Shown: positions 9,714 to 17,289 of the stretch, piece by piece
How the letters are laid out: each line of letters begins with the position of its first letter
Numbering within the stretch: position 1 is the stretch's first letter
Assembly (NCBI GenBank): GCA_041398025.1
Contig: JAWKVM010000019.1
Coordinates: 1-64,000 of the forward strand
Direction: 5' to 3'
DNA: 64,000 bases
DNA from: JANQPX01 sp041398025
GTDB lineage: Bacteria > Pseudomonadota > Alphaproteobacteria > Geminicoccales > Geminicoccaceae
The notes under the pieces: generated by a model
Seen by the model: the letters and a program-made list of their open reading frames with translations, nothing else
Database searches by the model: none
Told to the model about the DNA's origin: nothing
Position numbers and translations under genes: made by a program

Positions 9714-10367
9714 ATGACCGCTGACGACGACGCCACCTTTCCATCGGCATTGCTGAAGGGCTATCAGGCCTTCAAGAGCGGGCGCTTCGAGAGCGAGCGC
9801 GAACGCTATCGCCATCTTGCCGAGGAAGGCCAGCAGCCGGAAACGCTGATCATCGCCTGCTGCGATTCCAGGGCTGCACCCGAATTGATCTTCAACACGC
9901 GCCCGGGCGAACTGTTCGTGGTGCGCAATGTCGCCAATCTCGTGCCGCCCTACGAGCCGGACGGCCACTATCATTCGACCTCAGCAGCGCTCGAATTCGC
10001 GGTGCAGAGCCTGAAGGTAAAAAACATCGTCGTCCTCGGCCATGGGCGATGCGGCGGCATTCAGGCGGCTCTGCAGCCTGCGGACGAACCGCTCTCGCCC
10101 GGCGATTTCATCGGCAAATGGATGCAGCTTCTGGAAACGGCCGCCGCCAGCGTCGCCGCCAATGACTGGATGACCGCGGCCGAACGTCAGACCGCGCTGG
10201 AGCGCATCTCGATCCGCTATACGCTCAGAAATCTGCGCAGCTTTCCCTGCGTCGACATCCTGGAGAAGAAAGGTCGCCTTACCCTTCATGGCGCCTGGTT
10301 CGACATCGCCAAGGGTGAGCTCTGGACCATGGATGCCAAAACCGGCGATTTCGCGCCGGTGCCGTGA
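9714..10367 (+). CDS. Beta-class carbonic anhydrase
   Basis: A 217-residue zinc enzyme interconverting CO2 and bicarbonate. The zinc ligands of the beta class are visible: Cys and Asp in ACCDSRAAP near residue 46, and His and Cys in GHGRCGG near 108-112. The NVANLVPPYEP stretch lies between them. The ATG at 9714 (MTADDD) is chosen over a TTG at 9693 for codon and length reasons. It follows ppa by 133 bases and may be independently transcribed. Confidence 0.93.
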   Translation: MTADDDATFPSALLKGYQAFKSGRFESERERYRHLAEEGQQPETLIIACCDSRAAPELIFNTRPGELFVVRNVANLVPPYEPDGHYHSTSAALEFAVQSLKVKNIVVLGHGRCGGIQAALQPADEPLSPGDFIGKWMQLLETAAASVAANDWMTAAERQTALERISIRYTLRNLRSFPCVDILEKKGRLTLHGAWFDIAKGELWTMDAKTGDFAPVP

Positions 10368-10604
10368 TCGCCGGGCGAGGCACGCCAAAGGCCTGTAACC
10401 GGTGAATTTGCCCCCTATATCAAGATAATGGGGCCAGAATTCGATTGATGCGATAGAAGCGTTCGTCAGGTGCCGGGCCATTCAGCGGCCACCGACACCT
10501 GCCCGTCACGACAGAGCAAGACAGCCAGCGACCATTGCCTGATCCGTTGAGGCGGTCGCCCATGCGACGGCCAGCCGCGGTCGTCGGCAGCGATGGAGAC
10601 CGTC

Positions 10605-12572
10605 ATGATTGATGCTTTCGGCAGGATGTTCGCCTGGTTCGAGGGGCTGATCGACCCTTTTCGCGAGCACCCGGTCGAACGGCCGCCTTCGGACCTGCTC
10701 GCCTTCTACTGGTATTTCATCCGCCAGGTCTGGCCGTTCTTCATAGCATTGCTCGCCATCGGCCTGGTCGGCGCGTTGATCGAGGTGTCGCTGTTCGCCT
10801 TTCTCGGCGACATCGTCGATCTGGTGCGCGCGGCCGAGAGCCCGGAAGCCTTCTTCCAGGACCACGCGAAAACCCTGCTCTGGATGGGCTTCGTCGCCCT
10901 GATCGCCCGGCCCGTCGTCTTCCTGGTCCATGATCTCCTGATCCACCAGACGCTGACGCCGACCCTCGTCAACATGATCCGCTGGCAGACCCATCGCTAC
11001 GTGCTGCGCCAAAGCATGGGCTTCTTTCAGAACGACTTCGCCGGACGCATCACCACCAAGGTGGTGCAGACCGGCGGCTCGCTGCGCGAAAGCGCCGTGC
11101 AGACCACCGATGCCATCTGGTTCATGGCGATCTACATCACATCGGCTCTGGTGCTGTTCTCCGAGGCCGACATCCGGCTCGCTTTGCCGCTCTTGATCTG
11201 GCTCGTGGCCTTCGGCGCCACCCTCTACATTTTCGTGCCGCGCATCAAGGAGCGCTCGCGCATCATGTCCGAGGCGCGCTCCATGCTCACCGGGCGCATC
11301 GTCGACAGCTACACCAACATCCTGACCGTCAAGCTCTTCGCCCATGCCGAACGCGAGGACGACTATGCGCGCTTTGCGATCAGCGACCACACCGAGAAAT
11401 TTCTGGACCAGCTTCGCCTGATCACCGTGCTGAAAAGCGTTCTCTACTGGATCAACGGCGCCCTGATCGTCGGCACCGGCGCCATGGGCCTCTGGCTCTG
11501 GAGCACCGGCGCGATCACCGTGGGCGCGTTTGCTCTCGCCGCCGGCCTGATCCTCAGGATCAACAACATGTCCGGCTGGATCATGTGGACGGTCACTGGC
11601 ATTTTCGAGCATATCGGCATCGTTCAGGACGGCATCCAGACACTCTCCCAGCCGACCGAGGTTCTGGACGTGCCGGATGCCCCCGCCCTTGCGGTCCACA
11701 AGGGAGAGATCCGCTACGAAAATATCAGATTTCACTACGGCAGGGACGAGGGCGTCATCGAGAACCTCTCGCTCACCATCCGGCCGGGCGAAAAGGTCGG
11801 TCTGGTCGGGCCTTCGGGTGCGGGCAAGTCGACCCTGGTCAACCTCCTGCTGCGTTTTCACGACCTCGAAGGCGGACGCATCCTGATCGACGGTCAGGAT
11901 ATTTCGCGCGTCGACCAGGAAAGTCTGCGCGAAAACATTGGCATGGTCACCCAGGACACCTCGCTGCTGCACCGCTCGGTCATGGCCAATATCGTCTACG
12001 GCAAGCCCGAGGTCAGCGAAGCGGACGCGTTCGAAGCGGCGATGCGCGCGCAGGCCGCCCAATTCATCCCCGACCTGGTGGACCTTCGCGGGCGAAAAGG
12101 CTACGCCGCCCATGTCGGCGAGCGCGGCGTCAAGCTCTCCGGCGGCCAGCGCCAGCGGGTCGCGATCGCGCGCGTGCTGTTGAAGGACGCGCCGATCCTG
12201 ATCCTGGACGAGGCCACCTCGGCTCTGGATTCCGAGGTCGAAGCCGCGATCCAGGAGCAGCTGCTCGATCTCATGGCCGGCAAGACCGTGATCGCGATCG
12301 CCCATCGTCTCTCGACCATCGCCGCCATGGACCGCCTGGTGATCATGGATGCCGGCCGCATCGTCGAGGAAGGCAGCCACGACCAGCTCCTGGCGATGGG
12401 CGGTCTCTACGCCCGCCTCTGGGAACGCCAGTCCGGCGGCTTTCTCCTGTCCGAGCCGGCGATGGCGCCGGTCGGCTTCGGCGGCGGCCTTCCCGAGAAC
12501 GACGAGCGCACCAAGCCGCTCGAGACCAGACCCCGCGTCCTCGCCGACCGCAGCAGTGACGAGCGGCCTTAG
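10605..12572 (+). CDS. ABC transporter, fused permease and ATPase (exporter type)
   Basis: A roughly 655-residue half-transporter. The N-terminal half holds about six hydrophobic segments (first near residue 35-60). The C-terminal half is the nucleotide-binding domain with Walker A GPSGAGKST near residue 402, signature LSGGQRQR near 511, Walker B ILILDEAT near 530 and the H-loop AHRLST. Such proteins work as dimers exporting lipids, drugs or peptides; the substrate is unknown. The ATG at 10605 has GGAGA just upstream; an ATG at 10593 is an alternative. A 9-base-pair hairpin follows the gene. Confidence 0.92.
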   Translation: MIDAFGRMFAWFEGLIDPFREHPVERPPSDLLAFYWYFIRQVWPFFIALLAIGLVGALIEVSLFAFLGDIVDLVRAAESPEAFFQDHAKTLLWMGFVALIARPVVFLVHDLLIHQTLTPTLVNMIRWQTHRYVLRQSMGFFQNDFAGRITTKVVQTGGSLRESAVQTTDAIWFMAIYITSALVLFSEADIRLALPLLIWLVAFGATLYIFVPRIKERSRIMSEARSMLTGRIVDSYTNILTVKLFAHAEREDDYARFAISDHTEKFLDQLRLITVLKSVLYWINGALIVGTGAMGLWLWSTGAITVGAFALAAGLILRINNMSGWIMWTVTGIFEHIGIVQDGIQTLSQPTEVLDVPDAPALAVHKGEIRYENIRFHYGRDEGVIENLSLTIRPGEKVGLVGPSGAGKSTLVNLLLRFHDLEGGRILIDGQDISRVDQESLRENIGMVTQDTSLLHRSVMANIVYGKPEVSEADAFEAAMRAQAAQFIPDLVDLRGRKGYAAHVGERGVKLSGGQRQRVAIARVLLKDAPILILDEATSALDSEVEAAIQEQLLDLMAGKTVIAIAHRLSTIAAMDRLVIMDAGRIVEEGSHDQLLAMGGLYARLWERQSGGFLLSEPAMAPVGFGGGLPENDERTKPLETRPRVLADRSSDERP

Positions 12573-12640
12573 ATTGTCAATTCTTAAGAGAAAAGAAGAT
12601 AACGCTGTCACGAATTACAAATTTCGAAGCGAAAACGCGT

Positions 12641-12663
12641 CCTGAGTTTCAATCAAACTCAGG
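12641..12663 (+). terminator. Hairpin downstream of the ABC transporter gene
   Basis: CCTGAGTTT pairs perfectly with AAACTCAGG around a CAATC loop, 68 bases after the stop codon and 84 before the toxin-like gene. There is no T run, so it may be a weak terminator or a leader structure of the following gene. Confidence 0.5.
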
Positions 12664-12747
12664 CTTGAACAAATAACGATGCCACGTGATCTTCAGACCC
12701 ATTGAATCCGCAGGCTTGATCGGCGACGGAATTTGGAGGGGGGGATT

Positions 12748-13554
12748 ATGGGTAGTCCGAGTGGCGGGATCGGCGGCGGCAGCGAAAATGGCGGCGCGCG
12801 CGAAACGGCAGAGTCCAGGGCATCCAGTCAACAGGGCATGACGGGATCGGAGCGGACGCAGGAGCAGGCGTTCAACGATGCCGTCGAGAGGGAGCGTGCC
12901 AATCAGCCGGGCGGCCCCGATGGCGGCGACACCACGCCCGGCTACAGCGGTCCCAACCCCGACCCGCGCGGCCCGGCGCTCGACGGCCGGCCGGAGGACA
13001 AGCAGGACAATGACAAGCCGGCGACGCCTGATCCCGGTGGTCTGCCCGAGAGCGACACGACACCGAACTATACCGGCCCCAATCCTGATCCACGAGGCCC
13101 CGCGCTGGGCGGCGGCGACGATGATGATGGTAGACCCGCCCTTGCCCTGGCCGGAACCGTCGCTGTTGGCTTTGCGGCGGCGGATGGCCCGCTACCCTTT
13201 GGCGACCTGGTTGGTATTGGCGCCGGCCTCGGTATTCTTGGATACGCCGCTTATCAGGCACTGACCGGGCCGCAGACTCCCGACATCAGCTATTCCGAGG
13301 GCGCCCAGGGCAATAGTCCGCCGTTCAAGGGGGAACCAGGCTCGACGGTCACGGTCACCAATCCTGACGGAACGCCCAAGCAAACGCGGAGCTATGGCGA
13401 GGATGGTTTCCCCGAGAAGGATATCGACTACAATCATGACCATGGCCAGGGACAGCCGCATGTTCACGACTGGGGACGGCCGGAGGGCGGGGGCAAGCCT
13501 CGAAACGAAGATCGAAAGCCCGGACGTCCGCCGGAACCTGGTGAACTTCCGTGA
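12748..13554 (+). CDS. Putative polymorphic toxin with proline-rich repeats and a His-rich C-terminal domain
   Basis: A 268-residue protein of modular build. Residues 1-60 are polar and Gly/Ser/Glu rich. Residues 61-78 and 103-120 are two near-identical copies of a Gly/Pro/Asp motif (DTTPxYxGPNPDPRGPAL) with a 42-residue period. Residues about 130-175 contain two hydrophobic stretches. Residues about 195-268 form a compact polar domain with DGFPEKDIDYNHDHG and HVHDWGRP, which looks like the C-terminal toxin domains of polymorphic toxins (possibly the type 24 group; family recalled, not tested). The small genes behind it look like immunity genes. No signal peptide or RTX repeats. GGAGG at 12735 supports the ATG at 12748. 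The activity is not known. Confidence 0.6.
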   Translation: MGSPSGGIGGGSENGGARETAESRASSQQGMTGSERTQEQAFNDAVERERANQPGGPDGGDTTPGYSGPNPDPRGPALDGRPEDKQDNDKPATPDPGGLPESDTTPNYTGPNPDPRGPALGGGDDDDGRPALALAGTVAVGFAAADGPLPFGDLVGIGAGLGILGYAAYQALTGPQTPDISYSEGAQGNSPPFKGEPGSTVTVTNPDGTPKQTRSYGEDGFPEKDIDYNHDHGQGQPHVHDWGRPEGGGKPRNEDRKPGRPPEPGELP

Positions 13555-13603
13555 TGCAGATCAGCGAATTTGACGGCAACTAGGAGCATATGAGAGGAAC
13601 AAG

Positions 13604-13969
13604 ATGAAAGCGATGCCGACACTGCATGACTGGCTCCTGTACTCGGTTGAGCTCGGCGACCGCAGCGTGCGCATCGGATTTCGTGCGCCCGAAGGGAACG
13701 AAACCCGCTTCTTGATTGCCGAAGGAGTCGAGGATTTCCTGTGCAACGACATGCGCGAAGGGAATACCGTTCTCGCCGTCGACCATGGTATCGAGCATGC
13801 GAGCGACGATATCCTGCGCCGACTTTTGTATCTTGGGCCGGTCGAAGAGTCGCCTGCGCTAAAGCGGCTGCGCGACCAGATCGAAGCCGGAGCTCTCGAG
13901 TTCGTCAGTATCCTACCGAGCTACGGAGCGGCTATAGCGCTGACCGCAAAGACGGTCGCAATCGAATAG
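13604..13969 (+). CDS. Putative immunity-type small protein
   Basis: A 121-residue acidic soluble protein starting MPTLHDWLLYSVELGDRSVR after a short leader. I do not recognise a named family with certainty. Its size, acidity, lower GC than neighbouring genes and position 49 bases behind the toxin-like gene fit an immunity protein that would bind the toxin domain. GAGAGGA ends five bases before the ATG. A diverged copy of its first 18 codons reappears at 14437-14490, so the locus has undergone partial duplication. Confidence 0.55.
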   Translation: MKAMPTLHDWLLYSVELGDRSVRIGFRAPEGNETRFLIAEGVEDFLCNDMREGNTVLAVDHGIEHASDDILRRLLYLGPVEESPALKRLRDQIEAGALEFVSILPSYGAAIALTAKTVAIE

Positions 13970-14083
13970 CCGCAGATGCCCTGCTGGATGACGTCGCTCC
14001 GGGCTCTGCCAACGGAAGCGCTGCCATCCATGGTTCCGTCTGCGGATCGATTGACGGCCTTTGCCACACGTTTGAGGATGGAA

Positions 14084-14398
14084 ATGATGACAGACGCAAA
14101 GAACGAAATCGAGCGCGAGTTCGAAGCGCTCGGTTTGCGCAAAGGCGGTATCTTGTTTCCTGATCCACATATCGCCGTCGAGATGGTCAAACGTTGTCGC
14201 GAGAGGAACGTCCCTATTCTCGGGATCGATGCCTTCCGTCTGTCCGAAGGCAAGACCCAGCCCGTCATGGATGAGAGCGTGGACTACGCGACGGGGAGTG
14301 ATCCCGCGAGCCGGACGAGTGACCGCTGGTCCCACGCCGAGACCTTTCTCCGCGAAGGAGCGCACAGCGGCCTTCACTTCGAGATCGTCTGTGGTTGA
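14084..14398 (+). CDS. Second putative immunity-type small protein
   Basis: A protein of about 104 residues with the central motif VPILGIDAFRLSEGKTQPVMDES and the C-terminal WSHAETFLREGAHSGLHFEIV, a pattern I associate with small immunity-type proteins encoded behind polymorphic toxins. No exact family is claimed. Of three nearby ATGs (14078, 14084, 14087), the second is best spaced from GAGG at 14074. The 114 bases between the first immunity-like gene and this one contain no further gene. Confidence 0.5.
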   Translation: MMTDAKNEIEREFEALGLRKGGILFPDPHIAVEMVKRCRERNVPILGIDAFRLSEGKTQPVMDESVDYATGSDPASRTSDRWSHAETFLREGAHSGLHFEIVCG

Positions 14399-14436
14399 TG
14401 CACTGCCGTTCGATGAAGACTCGCGCCACTCGGTGC

Positions 14437-14490
14437 TGTCGACGTTGCATGACGGGATCCCGTACTCGGTTGAGCTTGGTGACCGTCTGG
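14437..14490 (+). repeat. Truncated duplicate of the 5' end of the first immunity-like gene
   Basis: This stretch would encode STLHDGIPYSVELGDR and matches the start of the gene at 13604 (PTLHDWLLYSVELGDR), with closely similar DNA including tcggttgagct(c/t)gg(c/t)gaccg. It is followed directly by the DUF4279 gene instead of the rest of the immunity gene. It looks like a recombination scar where a copied gene was replaced after its first codons. Confidence 0.6.
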
Positions 14491-14514
14491 CGGAGATAGA
14501 GGATATGATCGTCA

Positions 14515-14909
14515 AATCGTCGGCGACATTGCGAATCACGAGTGATTCGATGTCGGCATCCGACATTACCGAAATTCTTGGCGCCGCCCCCGAAAGCTCC
14601 TTTGAAAGAGGCGACCTCGTGAGCGCCAGGAGTGCGAAACCGAGCTACCGGAAGTCAGCGATGTGGAGTTGGAGTGGTGCCATCGCTGATATTCAGCCAC
14701 TTGGCGAGCATCTCATGGCGATCTGTGATTTCCTGGAGGAGCGAAAGGACAAATTGCCGGTGCTTGCGGACTGCAAGATCGATGTCTTCTGCGGCGTGTT
14801 TTCGGACAATGAGCAAATCGGCTTCGATATCGACCATCAAGTCATTGGCTTGCTTGCCGATTACCCTGTTGATGTCAACTTCGACGCCTACGGCAACTAC
14901 GGGGGTTAG
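14515..14909 (+). CDS. DUF4279 domain-containing protein
   Basis: A protein of about 131 residues with the DUF4279 pattern: LRITSDSMSASDITEILG at the start, a Trp-containing WSWSGAIADIQPLGEHL stretch, and CKIDVFCGVFSDNEQIGFDID near the end. DUF4279 proteins often sit among polymorphic-toxin immunity genes; their target is unknown. I chose the ATG at 14515; the frame is open further upstream through the duplicated fragment, so a fused longer protein from an earlier start is possible. Confidence 0.6.
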
Positions 14910-14990
14910 TGGTGAGCGGACCTGCTGATGCCGCACTCACGGCAGCCGTCGGCCCAATGGACCCTTGCGCTTCTCCAGGTTAGCCAAAGA

Positions 14991-15959
14991 ATGAACGACA
15001 GACCGGCCAACATGCCCATCAATCACTTCGCCCTCGCGCCCGAAAAAAACACCTTCGCGACGGTGCATGTCGATCTGACCCACCGGTGCAACATGGAATG
15101 CGCCAATTGCTACGTGCCGAATCGGGACATTCCCGACATGGACAGCCGTCGGCTGTTCGATGTTCTCGCAAAGCTGCCGAGGCGCACGGACATCCGGCTG
15201 ATGGGCGGCGAGCCGACGCTGCGGCTGGATCTGCCGGAGATCATCCGCGAGGTGGTGCGTCATGGCCATCGGCCGGTGCTCGCCACCAACGGGTTGAAGC
15301 TTGCGCATCTCGACTATTGCCGAATGCTGAAGGTGGCAGGGCTTCGCTACGTTCTTCTGTCGATGAACGGTGCCGATGACGACGACGTCTATCGCGTGAT
15401 CGACAGCGGCAAATATGCCGTTCTCAAGACCCGGGCGCTGAAGAACTGCCTCGAGGTCGGCTTTCGTCTCAACACCGGGACGATCATTGCCAAGGGCGTG
15501 AACGAGCACACGCTGCAGGCGCAGATCGATCTGGTGGTGCGCACGGCACGCGAGCTCGGCATCAATTTCGATCGGGACAGGCCCTGGTCCAGGGTGACGC
15601 CGATCCTGCGGATGCGCTCGGTCGGCGCCATCGGCCGCTACATGCCGGACAGCAGCTGCAGCTATGACGAGATGGTGCGCTTGCTGGCAGCCGCCCTCGA
15701 CCGCCCTATCGAGCAGATCTTGCAGAGATCCATGACGCCCGGACGCGTCCTCCTTGAGCTGGAGGACGATGGCGGCGAGCGTTCGGCGCTGGTGCCGGTC
15801 GAGACCGAGGCGGGCAAGGTGCTGGTGCGCCTCGTGGACTGGTCGACCGACGAGGCCGGCGTGCCCGATGCCGGCAATCCGCACCGCGGTCGCCTCACCA
15901 GCGACTTTCGCATCGCCCCCTTCTTCGAGGACATCAAGGCCAATGAATTCGGATATTGA
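14991..15959 (+). CDS. Radical SAM enzyme
   Basis: A 322-residue radical S-adenosylmethionine protein. The CX3CX2C cluster motif (CNMECANC) is at residues 33-40, followed by the glycine-rich SAM-contacting MGGEPTLR near 71 and a TIM-barrel-like pattern (LATNGLKL, YVLLSMNGAD). There is no C-terminal cysteine-rich SPASM/twitch cluster, so only one [4Fe-4S] site is predicted. The substrate is unknown. The start at ATG 14991 is chosen over an in-frame start at 14928. The gene overlaps the following dioxygenase gene by 17 bases, and the acyltransferase follows with another overlap, so all three should act together. Confidence 0.88.
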   Translation: MNDRPANMPINHFALAPEKNTFATVHVDLTHRCNMECANCYVPNRDIPDMDSRRLFDVLAKLPRRTDIRLMGGEPTLRLDLPEIIREVVRHGHRPVLATNGLKLAHLDYCRMLKVAGLRYVLLSMNGADDDDVYRVIDSGKYAVLKTRALKNCLEVGFRLNTGTIIAKGVNEHTLQAQIDLVVRTARELGINFDRDRPWSRVTPILRMRSVGAIGRYMPDSSCSYDEMVRLLAAALDRPIEQILQRSMTPGRVLLELEDDGGERSALVPVETEAGKVLVRLVDWSTDEAGVPDAGNPHRGRLTSDFRIAPFFEDIKANEFGY

Positions 15960-16686
15960 CGCGGTCCGAGCGGATTTTTTCGACAGGGGTTTCGTGCATA
16001 TCCGTTGCGAAGAGCCGCCGTCGGCCGCAGACCTGCTCGCCCTCGCGACAAGCTTCGGCCCGGTGCTCGAAGGCGAGCGCCACGTGCGAAAAAATCATCC
16101 TGCCATCCAGATCATCAGCGAGACCGGCCTGTTCGGCGATCAGGATCTCCCCTGGCACAACGACTTCAGCTATGGCGAGGGCGATTTCTTCGGGACCTTG
16201 CTTGCGAATCGCAAGAACGGCGCTGCCGCGGCCACCAGCTTCGTCGACATGGCGACCGCCTGCGCCGCCTTGCCCGAGGCGGAGCAGGAGCGTCTGCGGT
16301 CGCTGACCGGCCATTATTTTCTGCCGGCCGACCTGATGTCCGACTTTTACAGCGACGGGCAGGAGCGCTCGATGAAACGGGCGCGCTCGGCGCGGCCGCT
16401 GGTGTTCGATCATCCCGCAACCGGCCGGACGGTGCTGTATTTCAGCCCGGGCACGCTTCGCCGGGTGCGCGGCGGCGAGGTCGACATCGAGGCGCTGATC
16501 GCTCACTGCGAACAGTTCGCCTGGGACCACCTCTGGCAGCCGAACGACATTCTCCTCTACGACAATTTCCGCGTCATGCACCGTCGCCCGCCCTTCCGGG
16601 GCGAGCGCGAGCTCTGGCGCATCCAGTTCTCTCCCTGGGAGGCGAGCCGCTGCCGGCTTGACCGGGAACCGCCGCTTGTCGCCTGA
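15943..16686 (+). CDS. TauD/TfdA-type Fe(II)/2-oxoglutarate-dependent dioxygenase
   Basis: A 247-residue oxygenase. The iron facial triad is visible as H72-x-D74 in LPWHNDF and the distal His near residue 213 in VMHRRPPF. An Arg near 226 in LWRIQFSPW fits 2-oxoglutarate binding. The enzymes hydroxylate, desaturate or cyclise small molecules or peptides while converting 2-oxoglutarate to succinate. The ATG at 15943 lies inside the end of the radical SAM gene (17-base overlap), with AAGG just upstream. The substrate is probably the product of the radical SAM enzyme or of the acyltransferase next to it (inference). Confidence 0.87.
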   Translation: MNSDIDAVRADFFDRGFVHIRCEEPPSAADLLALATSFGPVLEGERHVRKNHPAIQIISETGLFGDQDLPWHNDFSYGEGDFFGTLLANRKNGAAAATSFVDMATACAALPEAEQERLRSLTGHYFLPADLMSDFYSDGQERSMKRARSARPLVFDHPATGRTVLYFSPGTLRRVRGGEVDIEALIAHCEQFAWDHLWQPNDILLYDNFRVMHRRPPFRGERELWRIQFSPWEASRCRLDREPPLVA

Positions 16687-17128
16687 TCGCGGAAAGGCCC
16701 AGGAAACCTTGCAGCGTGCCGGCCTCACCGTCCATACCGGCCTGACCTGCTTTGGCGCCGTCGTCTGGCTGCTCGGGCGTTCCGAGCCGCACCGCACCTG
16801 GCTGATCGCGGATCTCGATCGCTATGTCATCCCGCCTCTCGCCCTCGATCAGGCCTGGCTGTTCCTGCGCGAGAAAAGGCCGGTGGGGTTCTTCAGCTGG
16901 GCCCATCTCACCCCCGAAGCCGAACGCGGGCTGATCGACGGCACGCGGCCGATCCGGGCGGAGGATTGGAACGCCGGCGATCGCCGCTGGTCCATGGACT
17001 GCATCGCCCCTTTCGGCGATCTCAGGACCATCTTCGCCTACAAGAAGGCGATGGGCTTTCCCAACGGCTCAGGCCGCTATCTCCGCCTGGACGCCGAGGG
17101 CAGGATCAAGCGCGTCCACACCTTTTGA
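16676..17128 (+). CDS. HlyC-type toxin-activating lysine acyltransferase
   Basis: A protein of about 150 residues of the HlyC family, which moves a fatty acyl chain from acyl carrier protein to internal lysines of RTX protoxins. Aligned with E. coli HlyC from memory, the catalytic His23 is H39 here (SEPHRTW versus SPLHRNW) and Asp92 is D108 (RWSMDCIAPFGD versus KWFIDWIAPFGD), with the same 68-residue spacing. The FSWAHL and AEDWNAGDRRW blocks are also kept. The start is a non-ATG codon: TTG 16676 has GGGAA upstream and overlaps the dioxygenase stop; TTG 16709 is an alternative. No RTX protoxin is in the window. Confidence 0.85.
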   Translation: MSPDRGKAQETLQRAGLTVHTGLTCFGAVVWLLGRSEPHRTWLIADLDRYVIPPLALDQAWLFLREKRPVGFFSWAHLTPEAERGLIDGTRPIRAEDWNAGDRRWSMDCIAPFGDLRTIFAYKKAMGFPNGSGRYLRLDAEGRIKRVHTF

Positions 17129-17289
17129 CGCATTGACAGTACCCAGGGGGGCGGCGGTGCTTCGGGGCGAATTCAGGCCTTTCCCCGCCGTTGCGGTTGG
17201 CGCCCGGCGCATGTTAACCCATATGAAAGGCGCGAGAGACAACGGCGGCAGCGACACGCGCCGATATAGGGAAAAGAGGAGGTAGACAG

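Noticed and set aside
10506..12611. A very long open frame antisense to the ABC transporter gene.
   Set aside because: High GC and codon bias of the plus-strand gene keep the opposite frame open; the product is low in normal protein features, and the plus strand has all ABC motifs.
12748..13554. The toxin-like protein as substrate of the HlyC-type acyltransferase.
   Set aside because: It has no RTX nonapeptide repeats and no acylation-type lysine region I can recognise; the DUF4279 and immunity-type genes separate the two loci.
17211..17285. A 24-codon frame (MLTHMKGARDNGG...) just before gabD, considered as a precursor peptide for the radical SAM operon or a leader peptide.
   Set aside because: It overlaps the gabD ribosome site, has no ribosome site of its own and lies downstream of the operon; no core-peptide features.
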